Program-made: the position numbers and the translations under genes
Notes under the pieces: generated by a model
What the model was told of the DNA's origin: nothing
Databases searched by the model: none
The model's input: only the letters and a program-made list of their open reading frames with translations
Shown here: piece by piece, positions 38,055 to 46,431 of the stretch
How the letters are laid out: each line of letters opens with the position of its first letter
Position numbering within the stretch: the stretch's first letter is position 1
Source of the DNA: Hydrogenophilus thermoluteolus
GTDB lineage: Bacteria > Pseudomonadota > Gammaproteobacteria > Burkholderiales > Rhodocyclaceae
Direction: 5' to 3'
DNA: 64,000 nt
NCBI RefSeq assembly: GCF_003574215.1
Contig: NZ_AP018558.1
Span: 1,591,001 to 1,655,000, forward strand

Positions 38055-39608
38055 TTAGCGCGGACAGGAAGCTGCCCACCACCGCTCCGGATCGAGCACG
38101 GTAGCGAGCGCTTCTCCCCGAGTTGCCAACGCCACCCACCCCGCTTGGAGCGCCGCACCATCGGCTAACGGTTGGGTTGCCACGCCCCCTGCCCGTTCGG
38201 CACCATCGACACCGGTAAGTACCGTCCGCGTTCCGCAAGCCAGTGCCACCACCACAGGGTATTCGAACGGCGCACGGTCGGTTTCAGGAATGAGCGGCCG
38301 CCACGGGTATGGGGTACCGGCTAGGGAGAGGTACCACAGCCCGTTCACGAACCGGCAGGCATTTTTCGGCATCTGCGGGAAAAACGCCGCGACCGATTCT
38401 GCGGGCACCGCAACCGCTTGCTCCGCCACAGTGAGCCAGAACGCCCACAAGATCGCGGGCGCAAACGGCATCGCCATTTCCCAAGCGTCGTTGGTCTCGC
38501 GGACCACCCACGCGGCTTGGGTAGGCAATTCAGACAGCCACGCCGCTTTCACCGTCGCGACCCCGTCCGGATCCCCGGAGAGGACGAACCGAACCGTCGC
38601 GCCCATGCGATAGCACCGCATTGTCAGACGCAGCGCCCCGTGCGCCCCACACGCCTTGGCCGCGCTGAGCGCGACGTGTTGCCAGCGGTCGAGCACTTCG
38701 GCAAACGCTGGGGTGATCACCGCCGCGTCGCCGGTGAGGGTCACCGACCACGCCGGCAATTGCGTCCGCCATACCCCCTGCCACGTTTGCACCCAAAGAG
38801 ACAACGGCAATTGGGCCGTGCGCACCGCGTCATACACCAAGCCGTCCGTTTCAGGGAACGACGACGCGGCGTGCTGCGCATGCACCAACGCACGCCACCA
38901 CGTCTGCCAGGGGGCACCTTCCGCACCCGGTTCGCAGACCAGATCACCCGCCACGTCGGTGGCCGGAGAGGCGCTGAGATGGGGCGCACCCGTCTGAGGT
39001 TCGGTGGGCACCGATGGTGTTTCGATGGCGTTGGGTGCGTCAGGCGGCGGGACGGGTTGCGCCCGTTCCTCGGCAAGCCGTTCGACCGCGACAGAGCCAG
39101 GCACCGCAAAGAGTTCGACCGCATCGCGAAGTGCGCGTTTGTCCGCAGCCGCGCTCGTTACGATCCACGACCAGGTGGTTGCGTTTTCCGCGATAGGGTC
39201 GGGATCCGCGCGAACCGAACCGAACGCAGAAAGCGCCGCGACAAGCTCCTCCTGCATGGCCCGGCTCGCGCGCACGTGCGGCGCTGGGGTCAGAGTAACG
39301 CGCCACGCAGAAAATGGGTCGTTGGTGTGAACTTCCGTAGGCGCTTGTTCATCGAGCGCCGCCCCTTTTCCAGGCCATTTCGCCAACCGGTCTTCCAGAA
39401 TGCGCGCGAGCCGCGAAAACGCTTCATCCCCCATCGCCGCCGCCGCGCCTTTGAGGGAGTGCGCCAAGCGGACCGCCTCTTGCTGAATCGCTTCGCTCCA
39501 CCCGTCGCGGTCGGCCTGCGCCAAGAGGGATTCGATCGCCGAGATCGTTTCTGTTTTTTCTGCGGCGTAGAGCGCGTTCAATTCTTCGTCATTCACGCGC
39601 CACCCCAC
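38055..39608 (-). CDS. CheA-like protein with Hpt and CheW-like ends but no visible kinase motifs
   Basis: Up to 517 residues. N-terminal Hpt domain keeps the phospho-His (H50 in RLAHSLKGAAAAMG). Residues about 95-170 resemble a second CheA phosphotransfer-side domain; the C-terminal 120 residues resemble a CheW-like domain (VVVALACGTRTVLTGVDGAE, TVLDPERW). Between them the ATPase region is badly eroded: the N-box Asn (RNAVDHG in active CheA) is replaced by QHVALSAAKACGAHG and the DDGxG box by SGDPDGV. Starts with GTG at 39608 or 39596, overlapping motB. It occupies the place of cheA after flhDC-motAB in enteric genomes. Likely a kinase-dead phosphotransfer/coupling protein, or a decaying cheA; the frame is fully open, so a retained role is favoured. 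Confidence 0.75.
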   Translation of the reverse strand: MGWRVNDEELNALYAAEKTETISAIESLLAQADRDGWSEAIQQEAVRLAHSLKGAAAAMGDEAFSRLARILEDRLAKWPGKGAALDEQAPTEVHTNDPFSAWRVTLTPAPHVRASRAMQEELVAALSAFGSVRADPDPIAENATTWSWIVTSAAADKRALRDAVELFAVPGSVAVERLAEERAQPVPPPDAPNAIETPSVPTEPQTGAPHLSASPATDVAGDLVCEPGAEGAPWQTWWRALVHAQHAASSFPETDGLVYDAVRTAQLPLSLWVQTWQGVWRTQLPAWSVTLTGDAAVITPAFAEVLDRWQHVALSAAKACGAHGALRLTMRCYRMGATVRFVLSGDPDGVATVKAAWLSELPTQAAWVVRETNDAWEMAMPFAPAILWAFWLTVAEQAVAVPAESVAAFFPQMPKNACRFVNGLWYLSLAGTPYPWRPLIPETDRAPFEYPVVVALACGTRTVLTGVDGAERAGGVATQPLADGAALQAGWVALATRGEALATVLDPERWWAASCPR

Positions 39609-40593
39609 GCCGCAGCGTTTCCGTGATCTGCGAAGCCTGCTTGCGCAGATCCTCTTCGGCTTCGCGTTTCAGGACGATGATACTGATGCGCCGGTTTTGC
39701 GGCGCGTAGGGGTCTTCCGGCACGAACGGAACGGTGTCGGCCATGCCGACGACGCGAAAGACCTTCTCCGGATCCAGTCCTCCGGCGACCAACTCCCGCC
39801 GCGCCGCGTTCGCTCGGTCGGCCGAAAGTTCCCAGTTGGAGATGCCGCGCCCGTTGTTGGCAAACGGTGTCGCGTCGGTATGGCCTGCGATCATGATCTT
39901 GTTCTCGATTCCGCTCAGCGTCCGTCCAATGAGGCGCAACAGATCCCGCATGTACGGTTGGACCTCACTGCTGCCGGAAGCGAACATCGGCCGATTCTTC
40001 TCATCGACGATTTCGATCGCCAACCCGTCTTCGGTGATCTGCATCCGGATCTGGTCGCGCAACGCGCGTAAAGTGTTGTCAGCCTCGATCATCGCTTCGA
40101 GGAGCGAACGCACCCGCTCCATTTGTGCGAGTTCGCGCCGCTTCTGATTTTCCCGCTCCTGCGCCTCGGCGTCGCTCGTCGCACCTTGCACGCGTTGCAC
40201 ATCTGGGGATTCGTTCTTGTTGTCCGAGCGGCCTTTCGTGGGCAAAGACCCCTCGCCACCGTCGCGTTGGAACGTGCTTTTCGATGGGGTGTCCCCTCGT
40301 TTCACCTGCCCAACGCGCCGGGAGAGGTCCTCACCGCCCCCCGGAATGATCCGCTCAGCATCGCCGGAGCCCGACCCCCCTTCACGTGCGACTCTGAGCG
40401 GGTTCTGGAAAAATTGCGCGATCCCGTCGAGGTCTCCTTTCGCGGTCGAGCCCAACAGCCACATCAAAAGAAAAAAGGCCATCATCGCGGTGACGAAATC
40501 GGCGTACGCGATCTTCCATGCGCCGCCATGCGCGCCACCGCTGACCTTCTTGACCCGTTTGACGACGATCGGCTGTTGGGTATCGTCTCTCAT
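39589..40593 (-). CDS. motB: Flagellar stator protein MotB
   Basis: 334 residues. Single membrane helix with the proton-carrying Asp (KIAYADFVTAMMAFFLLMWLLG), a long charged linker, and an OmpA-like peptidoglycan-binding domain (MIAGHTDATPFAN, NWELSADRANAARREL). Anchors the MotA4B2-type stator to the wall. The dry linker (about 65-160) is Gly/Asp/Lys-rich. Thirteen bases after motA and overlapping the CheA-like gene. Confidence 0.97.
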   Translation of the reverse strand: MRDDTQQPIVVKRVKKVSGGAHGGAWKIAYADFVTAMMAFFLLMWLLGSTAKGDLDGIAQFFQNPLRVAREGGSGSGDAERIIPGGGEDLSRRVGQVKRGDTPSKSTFQRDGGEGSLPTKGRSDNKNESPDVQRVQGATSDAEAQERENQKRRELAQMERVRSLLEAMIEADNTLRALRDQIRMQITEDGLAIEIVDEKNRPMFASGSSEVQPYMRDLLRLIGRTLSGIENKIMIAGHTDATPFANNGRGISNWELSADRANAARRELVAGGLDPEKVFRVVGMADTVPFVPEDPYAPQNRRISIIVLKREAEEDLRKQASQITETLRRGVARE

Positions 40594-40605
40594 CGCGCTA
40601 CCCGA

Positions 40606-41457
40606 TTACTTGCGGTTCTTGAGCTCTTCCTCGAGCTCGGCGAAGGTGGGCCGCACCGTCGACCACAACACCTTACGGCCAAACTCCACCGCCATCTGCG
40701 GCGGGTAGCCGTTCATGCTCGCGAGCAGCACCGCTTTTGCCACCTGAAAAGGCTTGCTGCCGTCTTGGACCTTGAGTTCGAGCTGGCTGGCGATGGGGCC
40801 GACGAAACCGTAGGAAACCAAGATCCCCAAGAAAGTCCCGACGAGCGCGCCGCCGATCATCTTCCCGAGCACCGCGGGCGGCTCCCCCACCGAACCCATC
40901 ACGTTCACCACCCCCATCACCGCGACGACGATACCGAACGCGGGGACTGAGTCTGCTGCTTTCGAGATGAGGTGCGCCGGCAGATGCGCTTCGATGTGGT
41001 GGGTTTCGATCTCTTGCTCCATCAACCCTTCGACTTCGATCGCGTTGAGGCTGCCGCTCACCATCATCCGTAGGTAGTCGGTAATGAATTCCACCAGATG
41101 GTGGTCGTGCAACACCAACGGGTACTTGCCAAAAATGGCCGAACCTTCAGGGTTTTCGACGTCCTGCTCGATCGCCATCAACCCCTCTTTGCGCACCTTG
41201 GTGAGAATCTCGAAGAGCAGCGCCAGCAGTTCGATGTAAAACGCACGAGTGTAGGGCGAGTTCTTGAAAACCGCCGCAAGCCCGCCCACCGCCGCTTTCA
41301 ACGAACTGGGGTTGTTGGACGCGACAAAACTCCCGATCAACAACCCGACGATCGCAATGTATTCGGTTGGGACGAAGAGGGCAGCAAGGCTACCGTGCAC
41401 CGCGTAGGTGCCCAGCGCCGACGCCAAGATGATGACGTAGCCGATCAGGAGAAACAT
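40606..41457 (-). CDS. motA: Flagellar stator protein MotA
   Basis: 283 residues, four membrane helices (two near the N-terminus, two at about 170-220) and a cytoplasmic loop that touches FliG. The conserved VPAFGIVVAVMGVVNVMG segment with channel Pro is present. With MotB forms the proton-driven torque unit. 28 nt downstream of flhC in the order flhD-flhC-motA-motB. Confidence 0.97.
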   Translation of the reverse strand: MFLLIGYVIILASALGTYAVHGSLAALFVPTEYIAIVGLLIGSFVASNNPSSLKAAVGGLAAVFKNSPYTRAFYIELLALLFEILTKVRKEGLMAIEQDVENPEGSAIFGKYPLVLHDHHLVEFITDYLRMMVSGSLNAIEVEGLMEQEIETHHIEAHLPAHLISKAADSVPAFGIVVAVMGVVNVMGSVGEPPAVLGKMIGGALVGTFLGILVSYGFVGPIASQLELKVQDGSKPFQVAKAVLLASMNGYPPQMAVEFGRKVLWSTVRPTFAELEEELKNRK

Positions 41458-41485
41458 CGGGTCTTAGCCGTTTCCGATAGTGCTA

Positions 41486-42082
41486 TCAACCGGTGACTGC
41501 AGACGCCACGCGCCGTCGGTTTTTCTTCACCGGGAGAGAACGTTGCGCAGCGGCCAAACGGTGCTTACGATTTTCTTGACCTGCTCCTGCGCGCGACGGC
41601 ATGTGACACAGTCCGCAGACGAAGGTTTTCGCCGGTTCATAGGCGTGGGTGACGAAATGGCCGCCGCATTGCGAACAGGGCGTGAGTTGCAGCAACTCGG
41701 CGTTGAGAAAGCGCAGCAGCGTCCACGCCCGAGTGATACTCAATACCGGCTCGATCTGAACGGCATCTACGGTATCGAGATAGAGTTGGTACGCGGTGAT
41801 CAAACGCCGCCGGTGGTCAGTTTCCGCCACCTGTTGCCAAAAATTGGCAAAGAGCGTGGAATGGACGTTCGGCTGCCAGCTCATGAACCAATCGGTCGAA
41901 AACGGAAGCATCCCTTTTGGCGGCGAGACACCCCGCACTTGCTTGTAGAGCTTCATCAGCCGATCGCGGCTCAGCACCACCTCCGCTTCCAGCAGCTGCA
42001 TCCGCGCCCCCAGGCGGATCAATTCCGCTGCGATCAAAATTTCCTGCGCATCGGCTTCGATCTGTTCAAGTTTTTTCGCCAT
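41486..42082 (-). CDS. flhC: Flagellar master regulator subunit FlhC
   Basis: 198 residues. FlhC forms the DNA-contacting part of the FlhD4C2 activator that turns on class II flagellar promoters with sigma70. Zinc-binding Cys pairs are visible in CSQCGGHF and FVCGLC, and ARMQLLEAEVVLSRDRLMKLYK fits the family. The 3' tail is Lys/Arg-rich. Starts inside the last 17 nt of flhD. Confidence 0.96.
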   Translation of the reverse strand: MAKKLEQIEADAQEILIAAELIRLGARMQLLEAEVVLSRDRLMKLYKQVRGVSPPKGMLPFSTDWFMSWQPNVHSTLFANFWQQVAETDHRRRLITAYQLYLDTVDAVQIEPVLSITRAWTLLRFLNAELLQLTPCSQCGGHFVTHAYEPAKTFVCGLCHMPSRAGAGQENRKHRLAAAQRSLPVKKNRRRVASAVTG

Positions 42083-42410
42083 CGTCGTCTCCCACGATCG
42101 GGCTTTTCCGCGGTTTCGCTTGCGCCAAGATGAGCGCGTGCAACTGCGCTGCGGCTTCGTCGCGCCCTACGTCACCTGCCAATTGTTTCAACAACGCACC
42201 ATCGAAGCGAAATTGCGGCACGAGCATCGCCCCTTGCGCCAGCCGGACCAGTTTGGCAGGCGAGAGCGTCTGCAACCACCGCAGGTCTTCCTCTGCAACA
42301 CCCAGCTTCACGGCTGCTGCGGCAACGTTGTCGTGCGCCATCCGCTGCGCGAGGATGAGAAAGTTGAGGTTCAGCTCGCGAATTTCCTCGGCAAAGTCTG
42401 GGGCTGGCAT
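42066..42410 (-). CDS. flhD: Flagellar master regulator subunit FlhD
   Basis: 114 residues. IRELNLNFLILAQRMAHDNVAAAAVKLG is highly conserved in FlhD and is followed by the helix-turn-helix-like section LRWLQTLSPAKLVRLAQ. Partner of FlhC. ATG at 42410 preferred over 42461 because an AGGAGGAG tract lies just upstream and the extra residues are not FlhD-like. Heads flhDC-motAB and the CheA-like gene. Confidence 0.95.
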   Translation of the reverse strand: MPAPDFAEEIRELNLNFLILAQRMAHDNVAAAAVKLGVAEEDLRWLQTLSPAKLVRLAQGAMLVPQFRFDGALLKQLAGDVGRDEAAAQLHALILAQAKPRKSPIVGDDDGEKT

Positions 42411-42433
42411 CGTCGGCGCTCCTCCTGCCGCCA

Positions 42434-42441
42434 CAGTATAG
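42434..42441 (-). promoter_or_regulatory. Extended -10 promoter element for flhDC
   Basis: Minus strand TGCTATACT, an extended -10 (TG-N-TATACT), lies about 24 nt before the flhD ATG. A recognisable -35 (TTTTGG at 17 bp) is weak, so an activator may be needed. The predicted leader is short (about 17 nt) and holds just the ribosome binding site. Confidence 0.5.
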
Positions 42442-42511
42442 CAAGAAGCACCCTCGCCCAAAAAGGGAAAAAGCGAAAAAAATCGGCGGCAATTTCGGTT
42501 TGTGGTTTTTT

Positions 42512-42520
42512 TGCTACACT
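42512..42520 (+). promoter_or_regulatory. Extended -10 promoter element for the NUDIX gene
   Basis: TTGCTACACT includes TG-N-TACACT (hexamer 42515-42520) 32 nt before the NUDIX ATG, with no good -35. It is the mirror counterpart of the flhDC -10 across the 141-bp divergent gap. That gap otherwise holds A- and T-runs (42470-42512) and no gene. Confidence 0.4.
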
Positions 42521-42551
42521 GTGCGCACCGCCGTTACCGCGTTTCGTCACG

Positions 42552-43124
42552 ATGAATTTCTGTTCCGTCTGTGGCCATCCCGTCGAACGGAAGATCCCGC
42601 CGCTCGACCATCTGCCTCGTTACGTCTGCCCAAACTGCGCGACGATCCATTACGAAAATCCGCGCATCGTCGCGGGGACGTTGCCGCTACGGGGCAACCA
42701 GATCCTGCTCTGTCGCCGCGCGATCGCCCCACGAATCGGCTATTGGACGCTTCCTGCCGGATTCATGGAGTGTAACGAAAGCACCCTCGAAGCCGCGATG
42801 CGGGAAACCTGGGAAGAGGCGGGAGCGCGGGTTCGGATCGACGCGCTCCATGCGTTGCTGGACGTTCCCCACATCCATCAGGTGCACCTCTTCTACCGCG
42901 CGACCCTGTTGGACCTGGACTGGGTGCCTGGCGCTGAAACCTTGGAAATTCGCCTTTTTCCTTTATCGTGCTTGCCGTGGGACGAACTGGCGTTCCCAAC
43001 GGTTCGCCGCGCGCTGGAGTACCTGTTGCGCGGCGAAGCCACCGCCCTCTCGCCACAGGGCACCACCCGCTATCCGACCGTGCCGCTCATCGAAACCTTG
43101 CCGCCACGCTCCGCACGCCCTTAG
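42552..43124 (+). CDS. NUDIX hydrolase with N-terminal zinc ribbon
   Basis: 190 residues. The N-terminal CSVCG and CPNC knuckles form a zinc ribbon. The complete NUDIX box GFMECNESTLEAAMRETWEEAG follows the order Gx5Ex7REUxEExG, so it should hydrolyse a nucleoside diphosphate linked to another group (ADP-ribose or NADH are typical for this build). Substrate not certain. The in-frame extension upstream to 42120 runs across flhD and is not coding. Confidence 0.85.
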   Translation: MNFCSVCGHPVERKIPPLDHLPRYVCPNCATIHYENPRIVAGTLPLRGNQILLCRRAIAPRIGYWTLPAGFMECNESTLEAAMRETWEEAGARVRIDALHALLDVPHIHQVHLFYRATLLDLDWVPGAETLEIRLFPLSCLPWDELAFPTVRRALEYLLRGEATALSPQGTTRYPTVPLIETLPPRSARP

Positions 43125-43136
43125 TGGCCCGCTCTT

Positions 43137-43697
43137 TCAGTAAACGAGACGCAACGTCCCGACCGCGTAGCGCTGCGCAAACGGCCGCGTCGATTCCACC
43201 CCTTCTTCGTAGGAAAGCAACTGGTACGATTTGGCGTCCCGTTGCTCGGTCACTTTTTGCGCTGCGCGCTGGAAAATGCGCCACGATTCGCCGTTGCCCC
43301 CTGTGGTGAGCGAGCGCATCGTCAGCACCAGACGGACCACCGCCTCCGATTCCGGTTGCACGGTAATCGTCCAGTTGGGGGCGAGCGGATCGTAGAGCGC
43401 GTAGGCAACCAGCGCCGCACCGCCCAATTGCCGCAGAAGCCCGAGATGGGAGATCGGCGCCGAGGTTGGAGTGGACGCAGTCGCCGCGGTAGCGCCAGTG
43501 CCAGTTGCAGCGTTCGCAGCGGAAACCCCTAGGGAGGAATCGGAGAGCAGCAGCGCGCTTCCGGCTACCGCCGCGCCCTCTCGCGCGATCTCGGCAGAAG
43601 TGAGCCGCTCCTGCGCACAACCGGTAAGCCCCACGGCCCCTCCCACTACGAGGACGAGCCACCACCCCCCTTTCGTGAAAAAAGAGCACCGCCTCAT
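43137..43697 (-). CDS. Conserved hypothetical lipoprotein
   Basis: 186 residues. Signal peptide VLVVGGAVGLTG^C with a lipobox Cys, then an Ala/Thr/Ser-rich stretch and a conserved domain with YDPLAPNWTITVQPESE and a GNGESWRIFQRAAQ section. I associate this PLAPNW arrangement with small betaproteobacterial lipoproteins of unknown role, from memory only. Thirty bases after flgL on the same strand, so it may be cotranscribed with the flagellar genes. Confidence 0.75.
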   Translation of the reverse strand: MRRCSFFTKGGWWLVLVVGGAVGLTGCAQERLTSAEIAREGAAVAGSALLLSDSSLGVSAANAATGTGATAATASTPTSAPISHLGLLRQLGGAALVAYALYDPLAPNWTITVQPESEAVVRLVLTMRSLTTGGNGESWRIFQRAAQKVTEQRDAKSYQLLSYEEGVESTRPFAQRYAVGTLRLVY

Positions 43698-43727
43698 CCC
43701 TCTCCCCCATGCGCCGTGACGTCGCGC

Positions 43728-44714
43728 TCACAAATACTGGAACAAGCTGAGATTGGAAACCTTGACGAACGACTGTTGTGCCGCGGAGAGCACCATCTGT
43801 TGTTGCGCCAATCGCGACAACGCCTCGGTATAGTCGAGATCTTCGATGCGCGAGCGCGCCTGCGCGTAATCGAGATCGAGCGCTTTCCCCATCTCGGTGA
43901 GCGCATCGAGTTCCGCAAGTTGTGACCCCACCTTCGCTGTATAGTGTTGCACGCGCGCCAGGAAGCGATCGACCGCGTCGATCCCGGCGCTCGACGCATG
44001 GATGGTGGTGGTGCCAGCCGTAGCGGGATCAAGCGCGTCGATCGCATCTTGGAGGTCGTTGAAAAACCGTGCCAGCGGGTATTGCGTGGGCGGGCCAGCA
44101 ACGAACGTGCTTTGATCGGCATCGAAGAGCCCCCCGGGGCCACCGGTCGAAGATCCCGGTACGTTCGCGTCGATCAGCCGCGCCGCGCCCACCCGCATCT
44201 GCTTGACGTTCGCATCCCCTTGATAGTAGTAACGATCGGGGGTCAGTGGGTTGCCGTCGTGATCGCCCCAGGCGACCGGCGGCCGATCGTTTTTGAAGCC
44301 CGCGAAGAGATAGTTTCCCTGTCCATCCTGACTGTTTGCCAACCCAACCAAATTGGCCAGTTGGCTGCGCAAATCCTGCGCGAGCGCCGCGCGGTCCGAC
44401 GCCGCGAGCGCCCCCGTTCCCGCTTGCACGAACTTGTCGCGCATGTATTGCAGGGTGTCGCTCATCTGCGTCAAACGGGTATCGGTCAGCCCGAGCACGT
44501 CCTTTGCGTAGCCGATGTTTTCGAGAAACTGCTGGTTCACGCTCTGCGACTGCTGCAATTCGAGACTGCGCGCCGCACGTACCGGGTCGTCCGACGGTAC
44601 GACCATCTTGCGACCGCTCGCCACCTGCAATTGGGTCTGATGCATTTGGGTCTGCGCCCGCTGCATCGCGAAGATGTTGCGGTCATAGACTTGGTTGGTT
44701 GCGATCCGTAACAT
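43728..44714 (-). CDS. flgL: Flagellar hook-filament junction protein FlgL
   Basis: 328 residues, flagellin-like ends: N-terminal RIATNQVYDRNIFAMQ and C-terminal SLFQYL. Second of the two junction proteins (HAP3) between hook and filament. AGGAGAA precedes the ATG; 14 nt after flgK. Confidence 0.96.
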   Translation of the reverse strand: MLRIATNQVYDRNIFAMQRAQTQMHQTQLQVASGRKMVVPSDDPVRAARSLELQQSQSVNQQFLENIGYAKDVLGLTDTRLTQMSDTLQYMRDKFVQAGTGALAASDRAALAQDLRSQLANLVGLANSQDGQGNYLFAGFKNDRPPVAWGDHDGNPLTPDRYYYQGDANVKQMRVGAARLIDANVPGSSTGGPGGLFDADQSTFVAGPPTQYPLARFFNDLQDAIDALDPATAGTTTIHASSAGIDAVDRFLARVQHYTAKVGSQLAELDALTEMGKALDLDYAQARSRIEDLDYTEALSRLAQQQMVLSAAQQSFVKVSNLSLFQYL

Positions 44715-44728
44715 AGCCGTTCTCCTGG

Positions 44729-46396
44729 TTACTGAGCAATCGCGAGCACTTCATCGAAGAGCTTCTGCGCGATCTGCATCGTCTTGCTCGCCGCCTGGTA
44801 GGCCTGTTGAAATTGGATGAGGTTCGCCGCCTCTTCGTCGAGGTTGACGCCCGCGTAGCTGTCCCGTGTCGCCTGCACCTGATCGACCAGCGCTTTACTG
44901 GCTGTGGCTTCGGTTTTCACCGAACGGGCAAGCGTGCCCAATTCGGCCACGGCGCTTGCCCAGGTGGTTTGAAACGTCGCGGTGGGAATACCCGACGCAT
45001 CGGCAAAGAGCGTTTTCGTCGTCTGAAGGCTGGAAAGCGCCAGCATATTGACGTTGTCGGCAGGCCCTGAACCCGTTGCGCTCGTGGGATCGGCCTGCGC
45101 CGCGGCTACCGCGCGGGGATCGGTGAGTGCTACCGCCAAAGTTCCCCCTTGTGCAGGAAACGGCCGCACTACGACCCGTTCGCCGGCATTCAACGTACCA
45201 GTAAGGGTCAGCCCTTGAAACGTTGCCGGGAGCGTTGCTCCGGTATAAAGCGACTGACCGTCATGCAGCCGCGTGATGGTGTAATTGCTCCCATCGTACC
45301 GAATTTCGAACGATGCAGGTTGCATCGCCGCGACATCGAGCGGCGTTGCCCATCCTACGGTGAGGTTGCTCCCTTGGTCACCGGTGAAGGTCTGAGTTGA
45401 CGGTACTCCGCCGAAAAAATCGCGATTGGTGACGCCATCCAAGCCGTACCCTTGCTGGTGTTGTGCATTGAACGCCAACGCCAATGTGGTCGCCAAGAAA
45501 CCCAATTGGTCCTGAATCCGATCGAGCCCTTCACGGCGAAACGCCAGGAGCGCCCCCAGTTCCCCTCCGGTGACAAGCCGCTCGGGCAGCACCTGTGGAG
45601 CCCCGCTACCACCAAACTGGTAGGTTAGCCGACGGTGCATGGCATCGCCGGGATCGGCTTCGGTAGCGAGCGTAGCGCTTGCCACCCCTTGCACGAGTGT
45701 CTGGCCGCTACCGATAAACACCGACATCATCCCCTGGTCGTCGATCACCGTTTTGATCCCGATCAACCCGGCAAGCTCTTTCGCCAATTGATCCCGCTGA
45801 TCGAGCAGGTCATTGGGGGGCGCTTCCGCACCGCGGGTCGACGCTTGCAGGATCTGTTGGTTGAGATCGGCGATGTTGCGCGCCAAAGCAGTCACCTGCT
45901 GCGCCACGCCGTCGAGGCGCTGCTCGACGTCTTGACGAATCTCGTCGATCCGCGCGTCGAAGAGGCGAAAGCGTGCCGTCAACACTTCGCCTTGCGAAAG
46001 GAGCGACTGCCGTGCTGCGATGCTTTCCGGGTTGTCTGCGACCTCCTGCACCGCGTCGAAAAACTGTTGCAGCGCAGGGGAAAGGCCAGCGTCCGGGTCC
46101 GCGACGAGGTTGTCGAGCGGCGCGATCAGCTCCTGATAGTGTTGCGCCTGCGCGTAGCGGGTAGTTGCAGCAAGAAGGTTGCCCTGCAAAAACTGGTCGT
46201 ACGCGCGCTCCACGCCCACCAACAGCGCGCCCCTACCGATGTAGCCGAAGCCGACAAATTGCGGAAATTGGGTACTTTGGTTGACCCGCTGACGGCTATA
46301 CCCTTCGGTATTGGCGTTCGCGATGTTGTGGCTTGCGGTATCGAGCTGATAGCGCGCCGCCATCAACCCCGTCAAGCCGATCTGTAACATCCCCAT
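44729..46396 (-). CDS. flgK: Flagellar hook-filament junction protein FlgK
   Basis: 555 residues (HAP1). N-terminal MLQIGLTGLMAARYQLDTASHNIANANTEGYSRQ is rod/hook-family and the C-terminus ends in a helical FQQAYQAASKTMQIAQKLFDEVL. ATG at 46396 has AGGAG 7 nt upstream; the frame runs on to 46435 inside flgJ. Next in line after flgJ. Confidence 0.96.
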   Translation of the reverse strand: MGMLQIGLTGLMAARYQLDTASHNIANANTEGYSRQRVNQSTQFPQFVGFGYIGRGALLVGVERAYDQFLQGNLLAATTRYAQAQHYQELIAPLDNLVADPDAGLSPALQQFFDAVQEVADNPESIAARQSLLSQGEVLTARFRLFDARIDEIRQDVEQRLDGVAQQVTALARNIADLNQQILQASTRGAEAPPNDLLDQRDQLAKELAGLIGIKTVIDDQGMMSVFIGSGQTLVQGVASATLATEADPGDAMHRRLTYQFGGSGAPQVLPERLVTGGELGALLAFRREGLDRIQDQLGFLATTLALAFNAQHQQGYGLDGVTNRDFFGGVPSTQTFTGDQGSNLTVGWATPLDVAAMQPASFEIRYDGSNYTITRLHDGQSLYTGATLPATFQGLTLTGTLNAGERVVVRPFPAQGGTLAVALTDPRAVAAAQADPTSATGSGPADNVNMLALSSLQTTKTLFADASGIPTATFQTTWASAVAELGTLARSVKTEATASKALVDQVQATRDSYAGVNLDEEAANLIQFQQAYQAASKTMQIAQKLFDEVLAIAQ

Positions 46397-46431
46397 CGCA
46401 CCGCTCCTGCTGCCGTTATCCCTGCAGAAAA

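Noticed and set aside
42066..42095. TTCAAGTTTTTT as another sigma28 -35
   Set aside because: It is flhC/flhD coding sequence and no -10 follows at 11 bp.
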